From JASHUC01 sp963849095 (lineage in GTDB: Bacteria; Pseudomonadota; Gammaproteobacteria; Steroidobacterales; Steroidobacteraceae), in the NCBI GenBank assembly GCA_963849095.1, contig CAWKGA010000003.1, positions 62,001 to 126,000 of the forward strand: a stretch of DNA of 64,000 nt, written 5' to 3'. The first letter of the stretch is position 1. Each line of letters begins with the position of its first letter. The notes beneath the pieces are model-generated. The model had not been told where the DNA came from. It made no database searches and was given only the letters and a program-made list of their open reading frames with translations. Below are positions 1-7,962 of the stretch, in pieces. The translations under genes were made by a program, and so were the position numbers.

Positions 1-139
1 AGGCGGCCAAGGACGCCATCAGGCAGGTACCCGCAATCGCGAAGCGGTGCGCGACAGCCCCCGTTCAGGAGGCAGCCCCGTGCCGCTCGACCGCCGCAAA
101 ACTGAGTCCGACCCGCGATCCGGCCGACCCCTGATCTGC

Positions 140-811
140 TCAGCGGCCGTTGTCGTCGGACGGGCGATCCGGCTGGCGCTCGTCGTGCGACGGAGCCTGC
201 CGTTGCGGCGCTGCTCTTTGACCCTCGGTGCTCGGTCCGCCCGCGCCGCTCCGCGGCCCCTTGTCCGTCTGGGCGGGTGCCGCGCGGCTGCGCGGAGCCG
301 CGGACCCGTGTGCGCGCGAGCTCGATTGCGGACGTGCGCCTCGACCGGCAGTCATGTGAGGCGGGGGACCCGCGTGCGGCGGCGGTCCCGCCGGTCTCAA
401 GGGGGGCGGCAGTTTTCGATGGATCCAGGTCGTGCGCTGCGCATACCAGGGTCGGCCTTGGTAGTACTGACCCCAGTACACATCCAGCGAGAATGACTCG
501 ATTGCGATGCCAAGGCCCGGTGCGTAGGAATAAAGCGGGACTCTGTCGCCTTGGTAGACGTAGGCAAGCCCTGGCGCGTAAGACCAGCCACGGCTTCCAT
601 CAACGTCCACGTCGCACCAGGTCCAATCGCTCAAGCAGCCCATGACCTGCACCGGCGCGCCGGCGTCCAGATGCAGGACCAACGGGTAGCCCCTGTTTGG
701 GCCGGCTCGAACGTTCAAGGGTCGAACGGTGTAGGCGTTCTGCGCGCTGACACCGGTGGATACCGCGACGAGCAGAATTCCGAGAAGTGAAACCAGACGA
801 CATGAGCGCAT
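140..811 (-). CDS. Exported SH3-domain protein
   Basis: Probable secreted or periplasmic protein of 223 aa with one bacterial SH3 domain. The N-terminus has a short basic stretch and a hydrophobic segment ending near VSAQN, a likely signal peptide. Residues ~25-85 read as an SH3_3-type fold, with the typical LNVRAGP start and a late DGSRGWSY strand. The C-terminal third is low-complexity, rich in Pro, Arg and Ala, and probably disordered. I chose the ATG at 811 because a GGGAGAG ribosome site lies just upstream; an in-frame TTG at 826 would add five residues. SH3 domains of this kind often bind peptidoglycan, but no catalytic domain is attached, so the role is unknown. Confidence 0.7.
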   Translation of the reverse strand: MRSCRLVSLLGILLVAVSTGVSAQNAYTVRPLNVRAGPNRGYPLVLHLDAGAPVQVMGCLSDWTWCDVDVDGSRGWSYAPGLAYVYQGDRVPLYSYAPGLGIAIESFSLDVYWGQYYQGRPWYAQRTTWIHRKLPPPLRPAGPPPHAGPPPHMTAGRGARPQSSSRAHGSAAPRSRAAPAQTDKGPRSGAGGPSTEGQRAAPQRQAPSHDERQPDRPSDDNGR

Positions 812-989
812 GCGAAGCTCTCCCAAGCTGCGAGGTTGGCAGCAATGCCCGAGCGGCCTGGGTGTGCGAGGTTCCGTCGCCGCTGTTTGATACTAGCGCA
901 TCACCGATCAGACATCCAATCCGGCCAGGTGCGCGAGCGGGGGCGCTCGATCGGTGCCTATGTGGTGCAGCGCACCGACGCTTGCGAAT

Positions 990-1577
990 TCATCGCCGCG
1001 GAGCGTTCCGAGCTCTCGAGGGACGTGCCTGGATGGGTGGAGCCGTGCGAAAGACGTGATCCCAGAACGAGGTCGTGACGCCAAACCAGGCGTGCTGTCC
1101 CCGGTCATGATGCAGTGCATGCCATCGTTTCCGCCGTCGCAGCCACGCGTTGTCCCCGTGCCACTGGTGTACGGCGTGATGCGTGATGCCGTAGCACAAG
1201 TAGCCGGTCACAACGCCGAGGGTCAGAGCCGAACCGCGCCACACGTCTGTCGCAGCCACGGCCGGAAGAAACACCACCAGAAATACCGCCGTCGCGGTCA
1301 GAAGCGTCGGTGCACCAATCAAGGCGGTGGTATGCCGATGATGCTGCGCGTGCCAGCGGCGAATGGGATCCAACCCGTGCATGACGAAGCGATGCATCAC
1401 ATATTCGATCACCGTCCACACGGCAAGACCCGCCACGACAAAGGCCGCGAGCTCCAGGGCACGCGCACGGGGGCTCCTGACGATCAACACCGCGGACAGG
1501 CCTGCCACTGCAGTGCCATACGAGATGAAATCGGCTCGATACGCCGCCGGGCTATATTCGAACGACAAGAGCCGCAT
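990..1577 (-). CDS. Sterol desaturase / fatty acid hydroxylase family protein
   Basis: Membrane di-iron hydroxylase-type protein of 195 aa. The sequence shows the histidine clusters of the fatty acid hydroxylase superfamily: EYVMHRFVMHG, WHAQHHRHT, HHAVHQWHG and WHALHHD, separated by hydrophobic membrane segments. These histidines bind the two irons used to oxidise a lipid C-H bond. The substrate cannot be told; carotenoid, sterol and fatty acid versions share the pattern. Start taken at the ATG at 1577 because a GAGGA ribosome site precedes it; an upstream TTG at 1607 is less likely. It is a stand-alone gene flanked by unrelated minus-strand genes. Confidence 0.8.
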   Translation of the reverse strand: MRLLSFEYSPAAYRADFISYGTAVAGLSAVLIVRSPRARALELAAFVVAGLAVWTVIEYVMHRFVMHGLDPIRRWHAQHHRHTTALIGAPTLLTATAVFLVVFLPAVAATDVWRGSALTLGVVTGYLCYGITHHAVHQWHGDNAWLRRRKRWHALHHDRGQHAWFGVTTSFWDHVFRTAPPIQARPSRARNAPRR

Positions 1578-1664
1578 TGGATTCCTCAGTGGTGCGGTGC
1601 TAGCCAATCAGATGCCGCTTCCGTCTCATCGGTCATGACCTGGTGAGGTCCGAAAGAGCCGTCG

Positions 1665-2213
1665 TCACCATACCATGTCGTCCGGAACCGCAAAGTCTGA
1701 GTACCCGTCGTCGGCGGAGGCAGAGACGCCCGCAGCCCCCTGGCCGATCACCGCGCGCTCATCGCGCTCCCGGATTCGAGCTGCCGTGGTCGCCGGCACC
1801 AGATCGTACCGGCCCTCGCAGCACACGATCGCGATCTCGCCGCGCGCGAGGCGCTCGCGCACCGCGGCGTCGGCAGGGATGCGGCGAACCCTGTTGCCGT
1901 GGACGAAATGGTACGACTCGTCGGCCTGCGCCTTCGGCAGGCGATTCTGTTCGATGAGCTGCTTGATCTGCGCCAGGCGCCCTCTCCTGTCCGCCTGTTC
2001 CTGCTGCCGGCGGTTCAGCTCCTGATCGCGGGCCGCTTTTGCGAGCTGGGCCTGCCTCGCCGCGAGCTCCTGTTCGGAAGCCAAGCCACGCCCGCGCTTG
2101 GACAGCTGCTGCCGCCCCTGCTGTTGCTTCTCCAGTTGTCGTTCGGCTTCCTTGGCCTGTTTTTCGTTGACCAGTCCGGCTTTCAGCAGCTGGTCGCGTA
2201 ACGAGGCACTCAT
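1665..2213 (-). CDS. DUF2058 family protein (YaiL-like)
   Basis: Protein of 182 aa that matches the DUF2058 family, common in gammaproteobacteria and sometimes described as nucleoid or polynucleotide associated. The N-terminus (SLRDQLLKAGLVNEKQAKE) is the family's typical opening. Residues ~25-95 form a long charged, Gln/Arg-rich probable coiled coil. The C-terminal half has the YHFVHGNRVRRI and GEIAIVCCEGRYDLVPA blocks typical of the family. The ATG at 2213 is the likely start; an upstream in-frame TTG at 2237 lacks a ribosome site. Function in the family is not established. Confidence 0.82.
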   Translation of the reverse strand: MSASLRDQLLKAGLVNEKQAKEAERQLEKQQQGRQQLSKRGRGLASEQELAARQAQLAKAARDQELNRRQQEQADRRGRLAQIKQLIEQNRLPKAQADESYHFVHGNRVRRIPADAAVRERLARGEIAIVCCEGRYDLVPATTAARIRERDERAVIGQGAAGVSASADDGYSDFAVPDDMVW

Positions 2214-2315
2214 GGGTGTAAGACTACCGCGTCGCAAAACCGATGGCCATACCTGACACGGCGTCCATGGCCGTTTCGCGCACCCGCCTCCGCGGGAATC
2301 CGGACGGACGTTCTT

Positions 2316-2882
2316 CTACTCCGTTCTCACCCGCTTGACGATGAACCACTTGCCGTTGCGTTTATCGAGCTCATCCTCGTAACGCCCGACGGCCGAAATG
2401 TGAATATTGACGTTCGTCTTCATCACGACCATCCATGTCGAGGAGTGGTGCGCTGTCCTTGCATCCAAGATGACGATGCGATCATCACTATTTCGGTTGT
2501 AACGTCTCAACGTCGCGGGATCGTAGCTCAGGGTTTTCGGGTTGGTCCTGCGCACCCGATCCAGCCTGTCGGTGATGATGGTGCGGATATCGGCCCGTCC
2601 GCGGTAGATGAGTTTGGCGTAGCCAAAGACCGGCCCTTTCTCGTCGAGCTGGTAGACGGCATCCTCCGCGAAGGCGCCCGCGAACAGGTCCGGATCGCTC
2701 AACTCGAACCCCAGATTGGCGCGGCTCAACACATCCTCGATGGCCGCCCGATCCGCGATTCGTTGGGTCGCCGAATAATCGGTCACCGGCCGATGTGCGC
2801 ACCCTGCCGCCGCCAGGACTGCAGCCCAGGCGGCAACCGCCAACGATTTCCTTAACTGAAGTCTGTTCATGCGATGGATCAT
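2316..2882 (-). CDS. SnoaL/NTF2-like lipoprotein
   Basis: Predicted lipoprotein of 188 aa. The N-terminus is basic, then hydrophobic, then carries a lipobox-like AAAGC, so the mature protein would start at that Cys and be membrane-anchored. The rest looks like a SnoaL-like NTF2 fold: an opening helix (ADRAAIEDVLSRANLGFE), FAEDAVYQLD, and a closing strand pair (GRYEDELDKRNGKWFIVKRV). Such proteins may be enzymes or ligand-binding domains; no catalytic set can be assigned. Start at the ATG at 2882 is supported by GGGAG five bases upstream; an ATG at 2870 is an alternative. Confidence 0.7.
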   Translation of the reverse strand: MIHRMNRLQLRKSLAVAAWAAVLAAAGCAHRPVTDYSATQRIADRAAIEDVLSRANLGFELSDPDLFAGAFAEDAVYQLDEKGPVFGYAKLIYRGRADIRTIITDRLDRVRRTNPKTLSYDPATLRRYNRNSDDRIVILDARTAHHSSTWMVVMKTNVNIHISAVGRYEDELDKRNGKWFIVKRVRTE

Positions 2883-3003
2883 ACAGGCTCCCTGCGAGTG
2901 TGGTGGCAACACTGGCCACGATCGGGACAGTCGCGCTCATGGCCCTTTTGGAGATAAGGTCGCTGCCTCGGAGAATGCTGATGACATCTGTGCAGGAGTA
3001 TCG

Positions 3004-3843
3004 GTGAAATCGCCTCCCCGTCTTACGCTCGACCCGATCGGCTTTGTCCGCAGCCCCCTTGGAACGAAGGCGCAAGCCGCCCGGCAACCGCGGGCGGCCG
3101 CCGGCACGTCTGCCGTCATCGATCTGCTGCCCGGCCGCAATTTCGAGCACGCGCTCGCGGACCTCGCGGATTGGGAGTTCATCTGGGTGATCTTCTGGTT
3201 TCACCTGAACCCCGGATGGCGCCCGAAGGTCCTTCCGCCCCGGAGCACAACCGGCCGCAAGGGGACCTTTGCGACCCGCTCGCCGCACCGCCCCAATCCG
3301 ATCGGGATCTCTGCCGTGCGCCTCGACCGCGTGGACGGGCTCACCGTGCATGTCCGCGACACCGACATCCTCGACGGCACGCCGGTGCTCGACCTCAAAC
3401 CCTACGTCGCCTACACCGATGCACATCCGGGCGCCGGTCACGGCTGGCTCGAGAATGCAGCGCGCGCGGGCGCGGGCGCGGAATTCGCCGACCCCGTGCG
3501 GGCATTCGCCGTGCAGTTTGAGATGCTCGCCGCGGAGCAGGCGGCGTGGATCGAGGGCCATACGGGACTCGCCATCCGCGAGCGCATCCAATCGACGCTC
3601 TCGCTCGGCCCCATGCCTCATCCCTATCGCCGAATTCGCCGCGATGGAGAATGGATGCGGCTCGCCGTCAAGGAATGGCGCGTGCGTTTCACGGTCGCCG
3701 ACCGCGACATCCGCGTGATTGCCATCTCCTCGGGCTTTCGCACCTCGGAACTCGCGACGGGCGGTGCGGACGAGCCCCTGAAATCGCATCGCGAATTCGT
3801 CGCGACATGGCCGCACGAATCGACGCCGTGCGGCGCGCCATGA
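3004..3843 (+). CDS. trmO: tRNA (N6-threonylcarbamoyladenosine37-N6)-methyltransferase
   Basis: TrmO (TsaA/YaeB family) adds a methyl group from S-adenosylmethionine to the t6A37 base of some threonine tRNAs. The 279-aa product begins with the family's IGFVRSP motif and contains SPHRPNPIGIS, the conserved SAM/active-site block, then DILDGTPVLDLKPYVAYTD. The length exceeds the ~235 aa of E. coli TrmO because of a C-terminal extension (RLAVKEWRVRFTV) seen in some relatives. The open frame runs further upstream, but the GTG at 3004 is preceded by CAGGAG and begins where family homology begins. Stand-alone gene. Confidence 0.88.
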   Translation: MKSPPRLTLDPIGFVRSPLGTKAQAARQPRAAAGTSAVIDLLPGRNFEHALADLADWEFIWVIFWFHLNPGWRPKVLPPRSTTGRKGTFATRSPHRPNPIGISAVRLDRVDGLTVHVRDTDILDGTPVLDLKPYVAYTDAHPGAGHGWLENAARAGAGAEFADPVRAFAVQFEMLAAEQAAWIEGHTGLAIRERIQSTLSLGPMPHPYRRIRRDGEWMRLAVKEWRVRFTVADRDIRVIAISSGFRTSELATGGADEPLKSHREFVATWPHESTPCGAP

Positions 3844-3984
3844 TCACGAACGCAAGGATCAGCGGAGCGAGTCAGGCACAAGCGTGACGGAGTTCCGCAG
3901 TCGAGACGTGGGCTTCCTTCGAGTCACCGAGCTGTCATGGGTCATCGGTAGGATCCCGCGCTGACAGACTCAAGGAGACCTCAA

Positions 3985-4080
3985 ATGGAACTTTTCTTCG
4001 GCATTCAGCTGGCTGGGATCTCGGCCGTACTCGTCGCACAGGCTTGTAGTTTTCTTCGCCGGCAACTCGGCCGGCTCTGA
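3985..4080 (+). CDS. Possible 31-aa small membrane protein
   Basis: A 31-codon frame starting MELFFGIQLAG and ending RRQLGRL, with an AAGGAGA ribosome site at 3972-3978, seven bases before the ATG. Residues 2-22 are hydrophobic and could form one membrane helix, followed by a basic tail. It sits alone in the 407-bp gap between trmO and the TonB-like gene. The strong ribosome site is the main support; without comparative data it could be chance. Confidence 0.35.
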   Translation: MELFFGIQLAGISAVLVAQACSFLRRQLGRL

Positions 4081-4159
4081 TCAATCATCATCGGCTGACA
4101 CCCCTGTAATCCTCGGGCCACAGGCCACAGCACCCTCGCAGCTCCGTACCCGGCGTTTT

Positions 4160-4187
4160 TTGCAGAGCGCCGCCGATCAGGTATAGT
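4160..4187 (+). promoter_or_regulatory. Probable sigma70 promoter for the TonB-domain gene
   Basis: TTGCAG at 4160-4165 and TATAGT at 4182-4187 are separated by 16 bp and lie about 64 bp upstream of the ATG at 4251. Both hexamers are close to consensus, unusual in this GC-rich setting. The rest of the 3844-4250 gap holds only the small frame at 3985. Confidence 0.5.
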
Positions 4188-4250
4188 GCGGCGCTGCCAC
4201 GCCAGCGCTCACGCACGCCAACGCGTGCCTCCAACAGCCGGCTGGCAGGT

Positions 4251-4802
4251 ATGGGCGCGCGATCGATGATGCCGATGTTCAGGGGCAAAAGCTTACGCGG
4301 AATGACGGCTCGAGCGGGCTGCCTGCTCGGCGTATTCCTGTGCGCCCAGTCGCCGGCCCAAGCACCGCCCGCGAAGCAGCCGATTGCCTCGTCCACGGAG
4401 CAGGTCCCGATAGAGGTGTTTCAAGGTCCTCGCGATGAACATCCGGTAGCGCTGCCCTACCCGTTCGACGAGTCCAACGATAACGAGGAGGGCTCGGTGA
4501 CGCTCAGCTTCATGGTGGATCCCAGCGGCAAGGCCTCTGAGATTGCGATCATGGAGTCGACGGGGAACAAGGATTTCGAGAAGTCGGCTGTGAGCGCGGT
4601 CGAGAAGACGGCGTTCTCGCCCGCCACACTGAACGGCCAGCCGATCGAATCCGCGTACGAGATTCGATATAACTTCGTGAGCCCAATTGCTCCAAACGCT
4701 GCCACCGCCCAATTCCTCGAGGCGTACAAGGCGCTGACGGCGGCGATTCAAGCGAAGGACCGACCTGCCGCGGATGCCGCGATGCGGGAATTAAAGGTCT
4801 AA
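4251..4802 (+). CDS. TonB C-terminal-domain periplasmic protein, N-terminal part of a split gene
   Basis: 183 aa with a signal-like hydrophobic stretch (GCLLGVFLCAQSPAQA), then a TonB_C-like domain at about residues 80-145 (GSVTLSFMVDPSGKASEIAIMEST, later FSPATLNGQPIE). Such domains in energy transducers contact TonB-dependent receptors, but this copy lacks a Pro-rich linker and membrane anchor. The frame ends at TAA 4800-4802. Reading on past it in the same frame gives a continuous coding sequence (NLYENAYFGLAQYDYAYVWG...) to 5348, so this is probably the first half of one ~365-aa protein broken by a single nonsense codon. Confidence 0.6.
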   Translation: MGARSMMPMFRGKSLRGMTARAGCLLGVFLCAQSPAQAPPAKQPIASSTEQVPIEVFQGPRDEHPVALPYPFDESNDNEEGSVTLSFMVDPSGKASEIAIMESTGNKDFEKSAVSAVEKTAFSPATLNGQPIESAYEIRYNFVSPIAPNAATAQFLEAYKALTAAIQAKDRPAADAAMRELKV

Positions 4803-4853
4803 AATCTCTATGAGAACGCCTACTTCGGCCTCGCGCAGTACGATTATGCATAC

Positions 4854-5348
4854 GTGTGGGGCGACGAGACGCAGCAACTCGCGGCAGTGCGCCGAGCCCT
4901 CGAGTGGCAGAACAGCAGGCACGATCTGCCCCACGCGATTCATGCCTCCATACTGCGCACTCGATTGCAGCTCGAACTCGAGACGCACGAGTACGCAGAG
5001 GCCATCACCAGCTGGGAGCAACTGCAGAAGGCCGGAGTTGACCAGAGTACCGCGGCAGCGTTAGGACCCATCATGCAGCAGGTCGAAAAACTCCGTTCCG
5101 GCCCCGGCGAGGTGGCAGTACCCGGAGAGATCCAAAATGGCAGCTGGTTTCTCAGGCCTTTCAAGCAGCGGTTTCGCATCGAGGTGAGCCAGGGCCACAT
5201 CGACGACGTGAAACTTCGGTGCGATAGGACTTACGTGTACTTCGCGTTCGATCCGAAGCTGCAGTATGACGTGCACGGCAAGTACGGCCGCTGCTCAATG
5301 CAGGTGGAAGGGTCCGAGGGAACGCGCTTCAAGCTCGTTGAGTTTTGA
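4854..5348 (+). pseudogene. Downstream half of the TonB-domain gene, same frame
   Basis: Open frame of up to 164 aa in exactly the same frame as the gene ending at 4802 (offset 603 bases, divisible by three). The coding character runs back to the stop codon without a gap. The segment has helical, TPR-like content (ETQQLAAVRRALEW, EYAEAITSWEQLQKAG) and then a beta-rich end (GSWFLRPFKQRFRIEV). A GTG at 4854 has no clear ribosome site, so independent translation is doubtful. Interpreted as the C-terminal part of the split gene; a sequencing error at 4800 is the alternative. Confidence 0.5.
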
Positions 5349-5453
5349 TCGCCCGCGCAGGATCGCGCTTGACGTTGAGTTCACACCCACCGAACCGTTA
5401 CCCGAAGGCGGCGGACTTCGATCCGCTCTGGATTCGATTCTCGGAAGGATGAG

Positions 5454-5503
5454 TGGAGCGGGAAACGAGACTCGAACTCGCTACCCCAACCTTGGCAAGG
5501 TTG
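5454..5503. repeat. attL: left copy of the tRNA-Gly 3' end
   Basis: Fifty bases matching 20470-20519 except at 5482 (T here, G at 20498). In the tRNA this base is position 48 of the variable loop. The copy covers the anticodon loop to the 3' CCA of tRNA-Gly but lacks the 5' half, so it is not a working tRNA. It marks the left attachment junction. Confidence 0.9.
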
Positions 5504-5595
5504 CAAAGAACTCTAGGGTTCTCCATGGCCATCTTTGAAGTAACTGAAATATTAGGCCATTTATCCATGGTTGTCTAGGGTTCTCTCGGCTACAA

Positions 5596-5620
5596 TTTCC
5601 GTACAAGTCCGTACGGAGGT
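5596..5620. repeat. Left copy of an end-associated repeat containing CCGTACGG
   Basis: TTTCCGTACA is followed after a few bases by TCCGTACGGA and GT. An almost identical block lies at 20415-20440 near the right end of the element, in the same orientation. Each block holds two TCCGTAC units and one CCGTACGG palindrome. The left copy abuts the ribosome site of the integrase gene. Likely binding sites for integrase arm domain or excisionase, or an operator of the integrase promoter. Confidence 0.5.
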
Positions 5621-5627
5621 TGCAGCC

Positions 5628-6764
5628 TTGCCAGACCTGTCCCGAAAACGCGAACGCGAAAGGCTCCCCGTCCGCCGCGAGCCTCACTGGCAACGGCTCG
5701 CCAAGGGCTGCTACCTCGGCTTCCGGCGCGGGCCGGATACCTGGATCGCCCGGCACAAGAAGACGTACAGGGCGCTCGACACCGTCGGCTCGGACGACTA
5801 TGACGCGGCGAAGCGCGAGGCCGAGGCCTGGTGCGCGGGGCTCGGCGCCTCGGCCGTCCGGCGCGCGGTGCGCGGGACCGTCCGAGACGGACTCGAAACG
5901 TACCTCGCGGATCTCAAGCGCCACGGCCGCCCAGACTCGGCCCGGGTCGCATTGGGGCAGTACAAGCTCGCGGTCTACGCCGATCTGCTCGCCGGGCTCG
6001 AGCTGGAGGGCGCGACGAAGGACGACTTCCTAGAATGGCGCGATCGGCTGCTCGCTGGGCGCAAGCCGCGCTCCCTCAACCGGCTCGTGCGCGCGGTCGT
6101 CGCCGGACTCAATCGCGCGGTGGAGCTCGGCCACGTCGGGAATCCGGCCGCCTGGAAATTGAAGCCTCTCGCGGATGATGCGGACGAGGAAGGCGAGACC
6201 GCGGTGTTTCTCTCCGCCGGCCAGCGCAAGGCGCTCATAGCCGCCGCAGAGGCCCACGCAGCCGCCCTCTTCCGCGGGCTGGAGCTGACTGGCGCCAGGC
6301 CCAAGGAGCTGGCCAACGCCACGGTAGGCGATTGTGACGGCGAAAGACTCCGGCTCGCACACCGCAAGGGCCGACCGCCGAAGCTCCGCGTCCGGCACGT
6401 CGTGCTCTCGGCCGAGGGCATCAAGTTCTTCGACCGCGAGACGAAAGGCAAGCTCCCGGGCACGTCGATCTTCACCGAGGACGGTTCGCGCCCCTGGGAG
6501 CGCCACGCCTGGGCGGAGCAATTCCGCGCAGCGCGTGACAAGGTGAACGAGAAGGCCCGCGGAAAGGATCGCATCCCCTCCGGGGCGAGCGCGTACAGTT
6601 TCCGCCACGCAAGAATCAGCGAGCTTCTGCAGGTCCACGGTATCGACCCGCTCACCGTGGCGGCGCAGACCGGCACGAGCTTGCGCATGATCGAATTGGC
6701 GTATCACCGCTTCATCGCGAGCGCCATGCGCGAGAAGCTCGCCGCCGTGAGGGAGGCGACGTGA
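5628..6764 (+). CDS. Tyrosine-type site-specific integrase
   Basis: Phage-type tyrosine recombinase of 378 aa that would catalyse integration at tRNA-Gly. An N-terminal arm/SAM-like region (residues ~80-150, GLETYLADLKRHGRPDS) is followed by the catalytic domain: Arg in ELTGARPKELANAT, His-x-x-Arg in YSFRHARISELL, a GTSL block in place of the usual LGH, and a candidate tyrosine in ELAYHRFI. I chose the TTG at 5628 because GGAGG stands eight bases upstream; the frame continues upstream to 5571. It lies directly inside attL. The stop overlaps the next start by four bases. Confidence 0.85.
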   Translation: MPDLSRKRERERLPVRREPHWQRLAKGCYLGFRRGPDTWIARHKKTYRALDTVGSDDYDAAKREAEAWCAGLGASAVRRAVRGTVRDGLETYLADLKRHGRPDSARVALGQYKLAVYADLLAGLELEGATKDDFLEWRDRLLAGRKPRSLNRLVRAVVAGLNRAVELGHVGNPAAWKLKPLADDADEEGETAVFLSAGQRKALIAAAEAHAAALFRGLELTGARPKELANATVGDCDGERLRLAHRKGRPPKLRVRHVVLSAEGIKFFDRETKGKLPGTSIFTEDGSRPWERHAWAEQFRAARDKVNEKARGKDRIPSGASAYSFRHARISELLQVHGIDPLTVAAQTGTSLRMIELAYHRFIASAMREKLAAVREAT

Positions 6765-7327
6765 AGCGCCGCAGCCCGACGAAGCGCAAGGGCGCGCCGA
6801 CCTGGAGCGAACGCATGGAGACCATGCAGCTCGAGGCTTGGGCCAATCAGCTCGAGGGCCTATGGTGGAACGCGGAGCCGGAAGTCCGCGCGCGCTTCAT
6901 CACCGAGGAGCGCCCCCTTTCCGACTGTCAAATGGGTGATCTCGAGCGCTTGGCGGTTGCGGCATTCTTGCGCCGCCTCGCCGGCAATCCCGCGGTGCTC
7001 AAGGCCATTGTGGCGCCTCGGCGCTCCCCCGGCCGGAAGGGAAACCGCAAGCGCGCGTGGCTTGCGGCGCTCGAATTCGAGCTGAGCCGCCGAGAGGGTA
7101 AGTTCGACTCGGTGGCGGACTCTGTCGCGAAAAGCTGGGGCATCGGCCGCGCGACTCTCACGAAGGCATGGGGGAAGTTCGCCGAGCGAACGGCAGAAAC
7201 CCAGTGTCTCGGGGGATGGCGATACTGGGCGGACTACGAGCTTAGAAACTTCCGCCGCAATCATCGCAGCATAAAGCCTCGCCAGCGGCGCGCGGCCTTC
7301 ATCAAATACCTTCACTCCAGTAATTGA
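6761..7327 (+). CDS. Hypothetical element protein, co-translated with integrase
   Basis: 188 aa, starting at a GTG whose last bases form the integrase stop, so the two are probably translationally coupled. It opens with a very basic stretch (KRRSPTKRKGAPTW) and has a likely helix-turn-helix near residues 125-145 (SVAKSWGIGRATLTKAWGKF), followed by an aromatic, basic tail. That suggests a DNA-binding accessory protein, but I do not recognise a family. Confidence 0.6.
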   Translation: MKRRSPTKRKGAPTWSERMETMQLEAWANQLEGLWWNAEPEVRARFITEERPLSDCQMGDLERLAVAAFLRRLAGNPAVLKAIVAPRRSPGRKGNRKRAWLAALEFELSRREGKFDSVADSVAKSWGIGRATLTKAWGKFAERTAETQCLGGWRYWADYELRNFRRNHRSIKPRQRRAAFIKYLHSSN

Positions 7328-7341
7328 GCGGCGAATTACGA

Positions 7342-7378
7342 GAGTCGAATTTGATGGACGACTCGAAAGCGGTATAGA
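7342..7378 (+). promoter_or_regulatory. Promoter with overlapping inverted repeat upstream of the excisionase-like gene
   Basis: TTGATG (7351-7356) and TATAGA (7373-7378), spaced 16 bp, form a credible promoter 30 bp before the gene at 7408. A perfect inverted repeat GAGTCG (7342-7347) / CGACTC (7359-7364) surrounds the -35 box, a typical place for a repressor operator. Confidence 0.45.
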
Positions 7379-7407
7379 TAATTCAGCTCATCTCTCCGGA
7401 GGTGAGC

Positions 7408-7683
7408 ATGTCTACATCATCCCGTCCGAAGCGCGCGGCGCGCCCGAAACTCACGTTTTTTGACGAGCGACTGCGGTACTCGATTCCCGAGGCCGCGGTC
7501 CTGCTCCGTCAGTCCATTTCCCGCACGTGGGCCGACATTGCCGCCGGCAAACTCGCCGTAATCCGTGAGAGCGCCTGCCCGCACGAGGGGGTCGGCCGCA
7601 AGTCCGGGCGCGTCTTTGTGCCGGGCAGCGAGATCGCCAAGCGCTCCACGCTGCCCGAGCGCCAGGCGGGCGCCGCGGCGTGA
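7408..7683 (+). CDS. Excisionase-like / helix-turn-helix protein
   Basis: 91 aa. The core (RYSIPEAAVLLRQSISRTWADIAAGKLAVIRE) has the pattern of MerR/excisionase-family winged helices, where an N-terminal helix-turn-helix is followed by a short basic strand region; GRVFVPGSEIAKR resembles the closing block. Likely a directionality factor or regulator. The ATG at 7408 has GGAGG five bases upstream; an in-frame GTG at 7402 overlaps that site. A GC-rich hairpin (GCCGCC 7710-7715 / GGCGGC 7722-7727) follows the stop but has no T-run. Confidence 0.55.
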   Translation: MSTSSRPKRAARPKLTFFDERLRYSIPEAAVLLRQSISRTWADIAAGKLAVIRESACPHEGVGRKSGRVFVPGSEIAKRSTLPERQAGAAA

Positions 7684-7764
7684 GTTTCGCCCCAACCCAA
7701 ACGAAGAGAGCCGCCCTGGCAGGCGGCCCTCAGATCGTCAACGGCACCATGGAGATCGAGCAGC

Positions 7765-7962
7765 ATGCGAATAGTACAGCAGCGCCCGGCTTGCGCCAAC
7801 TGGGCTGATATCCCCGCTCCGCTCCGCGCTCGACTCGAGGCCGAATCCGTCCGCACGCCTGCGGATTGGACCGCACTCGGGGCTGGGCGTAAGCGGATCT
7901 TCGGCATCGTGCCGTCCATCGTCCGACAACTCGATGCACTCGCGCGGGAGCCGACACCGTGA
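7765..7962 (+). CDS. Hypothetical 65-aa element protein
   Basis: Short protein starting MRIVQQRPACANWADIP, with a region (RTPADWTALGAGRKRIFGI) that resembles a small helical DNA- or protein-binding domain. The stop overlaps the next GTG start by four bases, placing it at the head of the replication gene run. No family recognised. Confidence 0.5.
   Translation: MRIVQQRPACANWADIPAPLRARLEAESVRTPADWTALGAGRKRIFGIVPSIVRQLDALAREPTP

Noticed and set aside
1..139. Left edge of the window
   Set aside because: No convincing start or end of a gene and no repeat; nothing can be supported there.
2488..3816. 442-aa minus-strand frame opposite trmO
   Set aside because: It shadows trmO and the lipoprotein gene in other frames and shows no conserved blocks.
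7710..7727. GC-rich hairpin after the excisionase-like gene
   Set aside because: A 6-bp stem without a following T-run is not enough to call a terminator.
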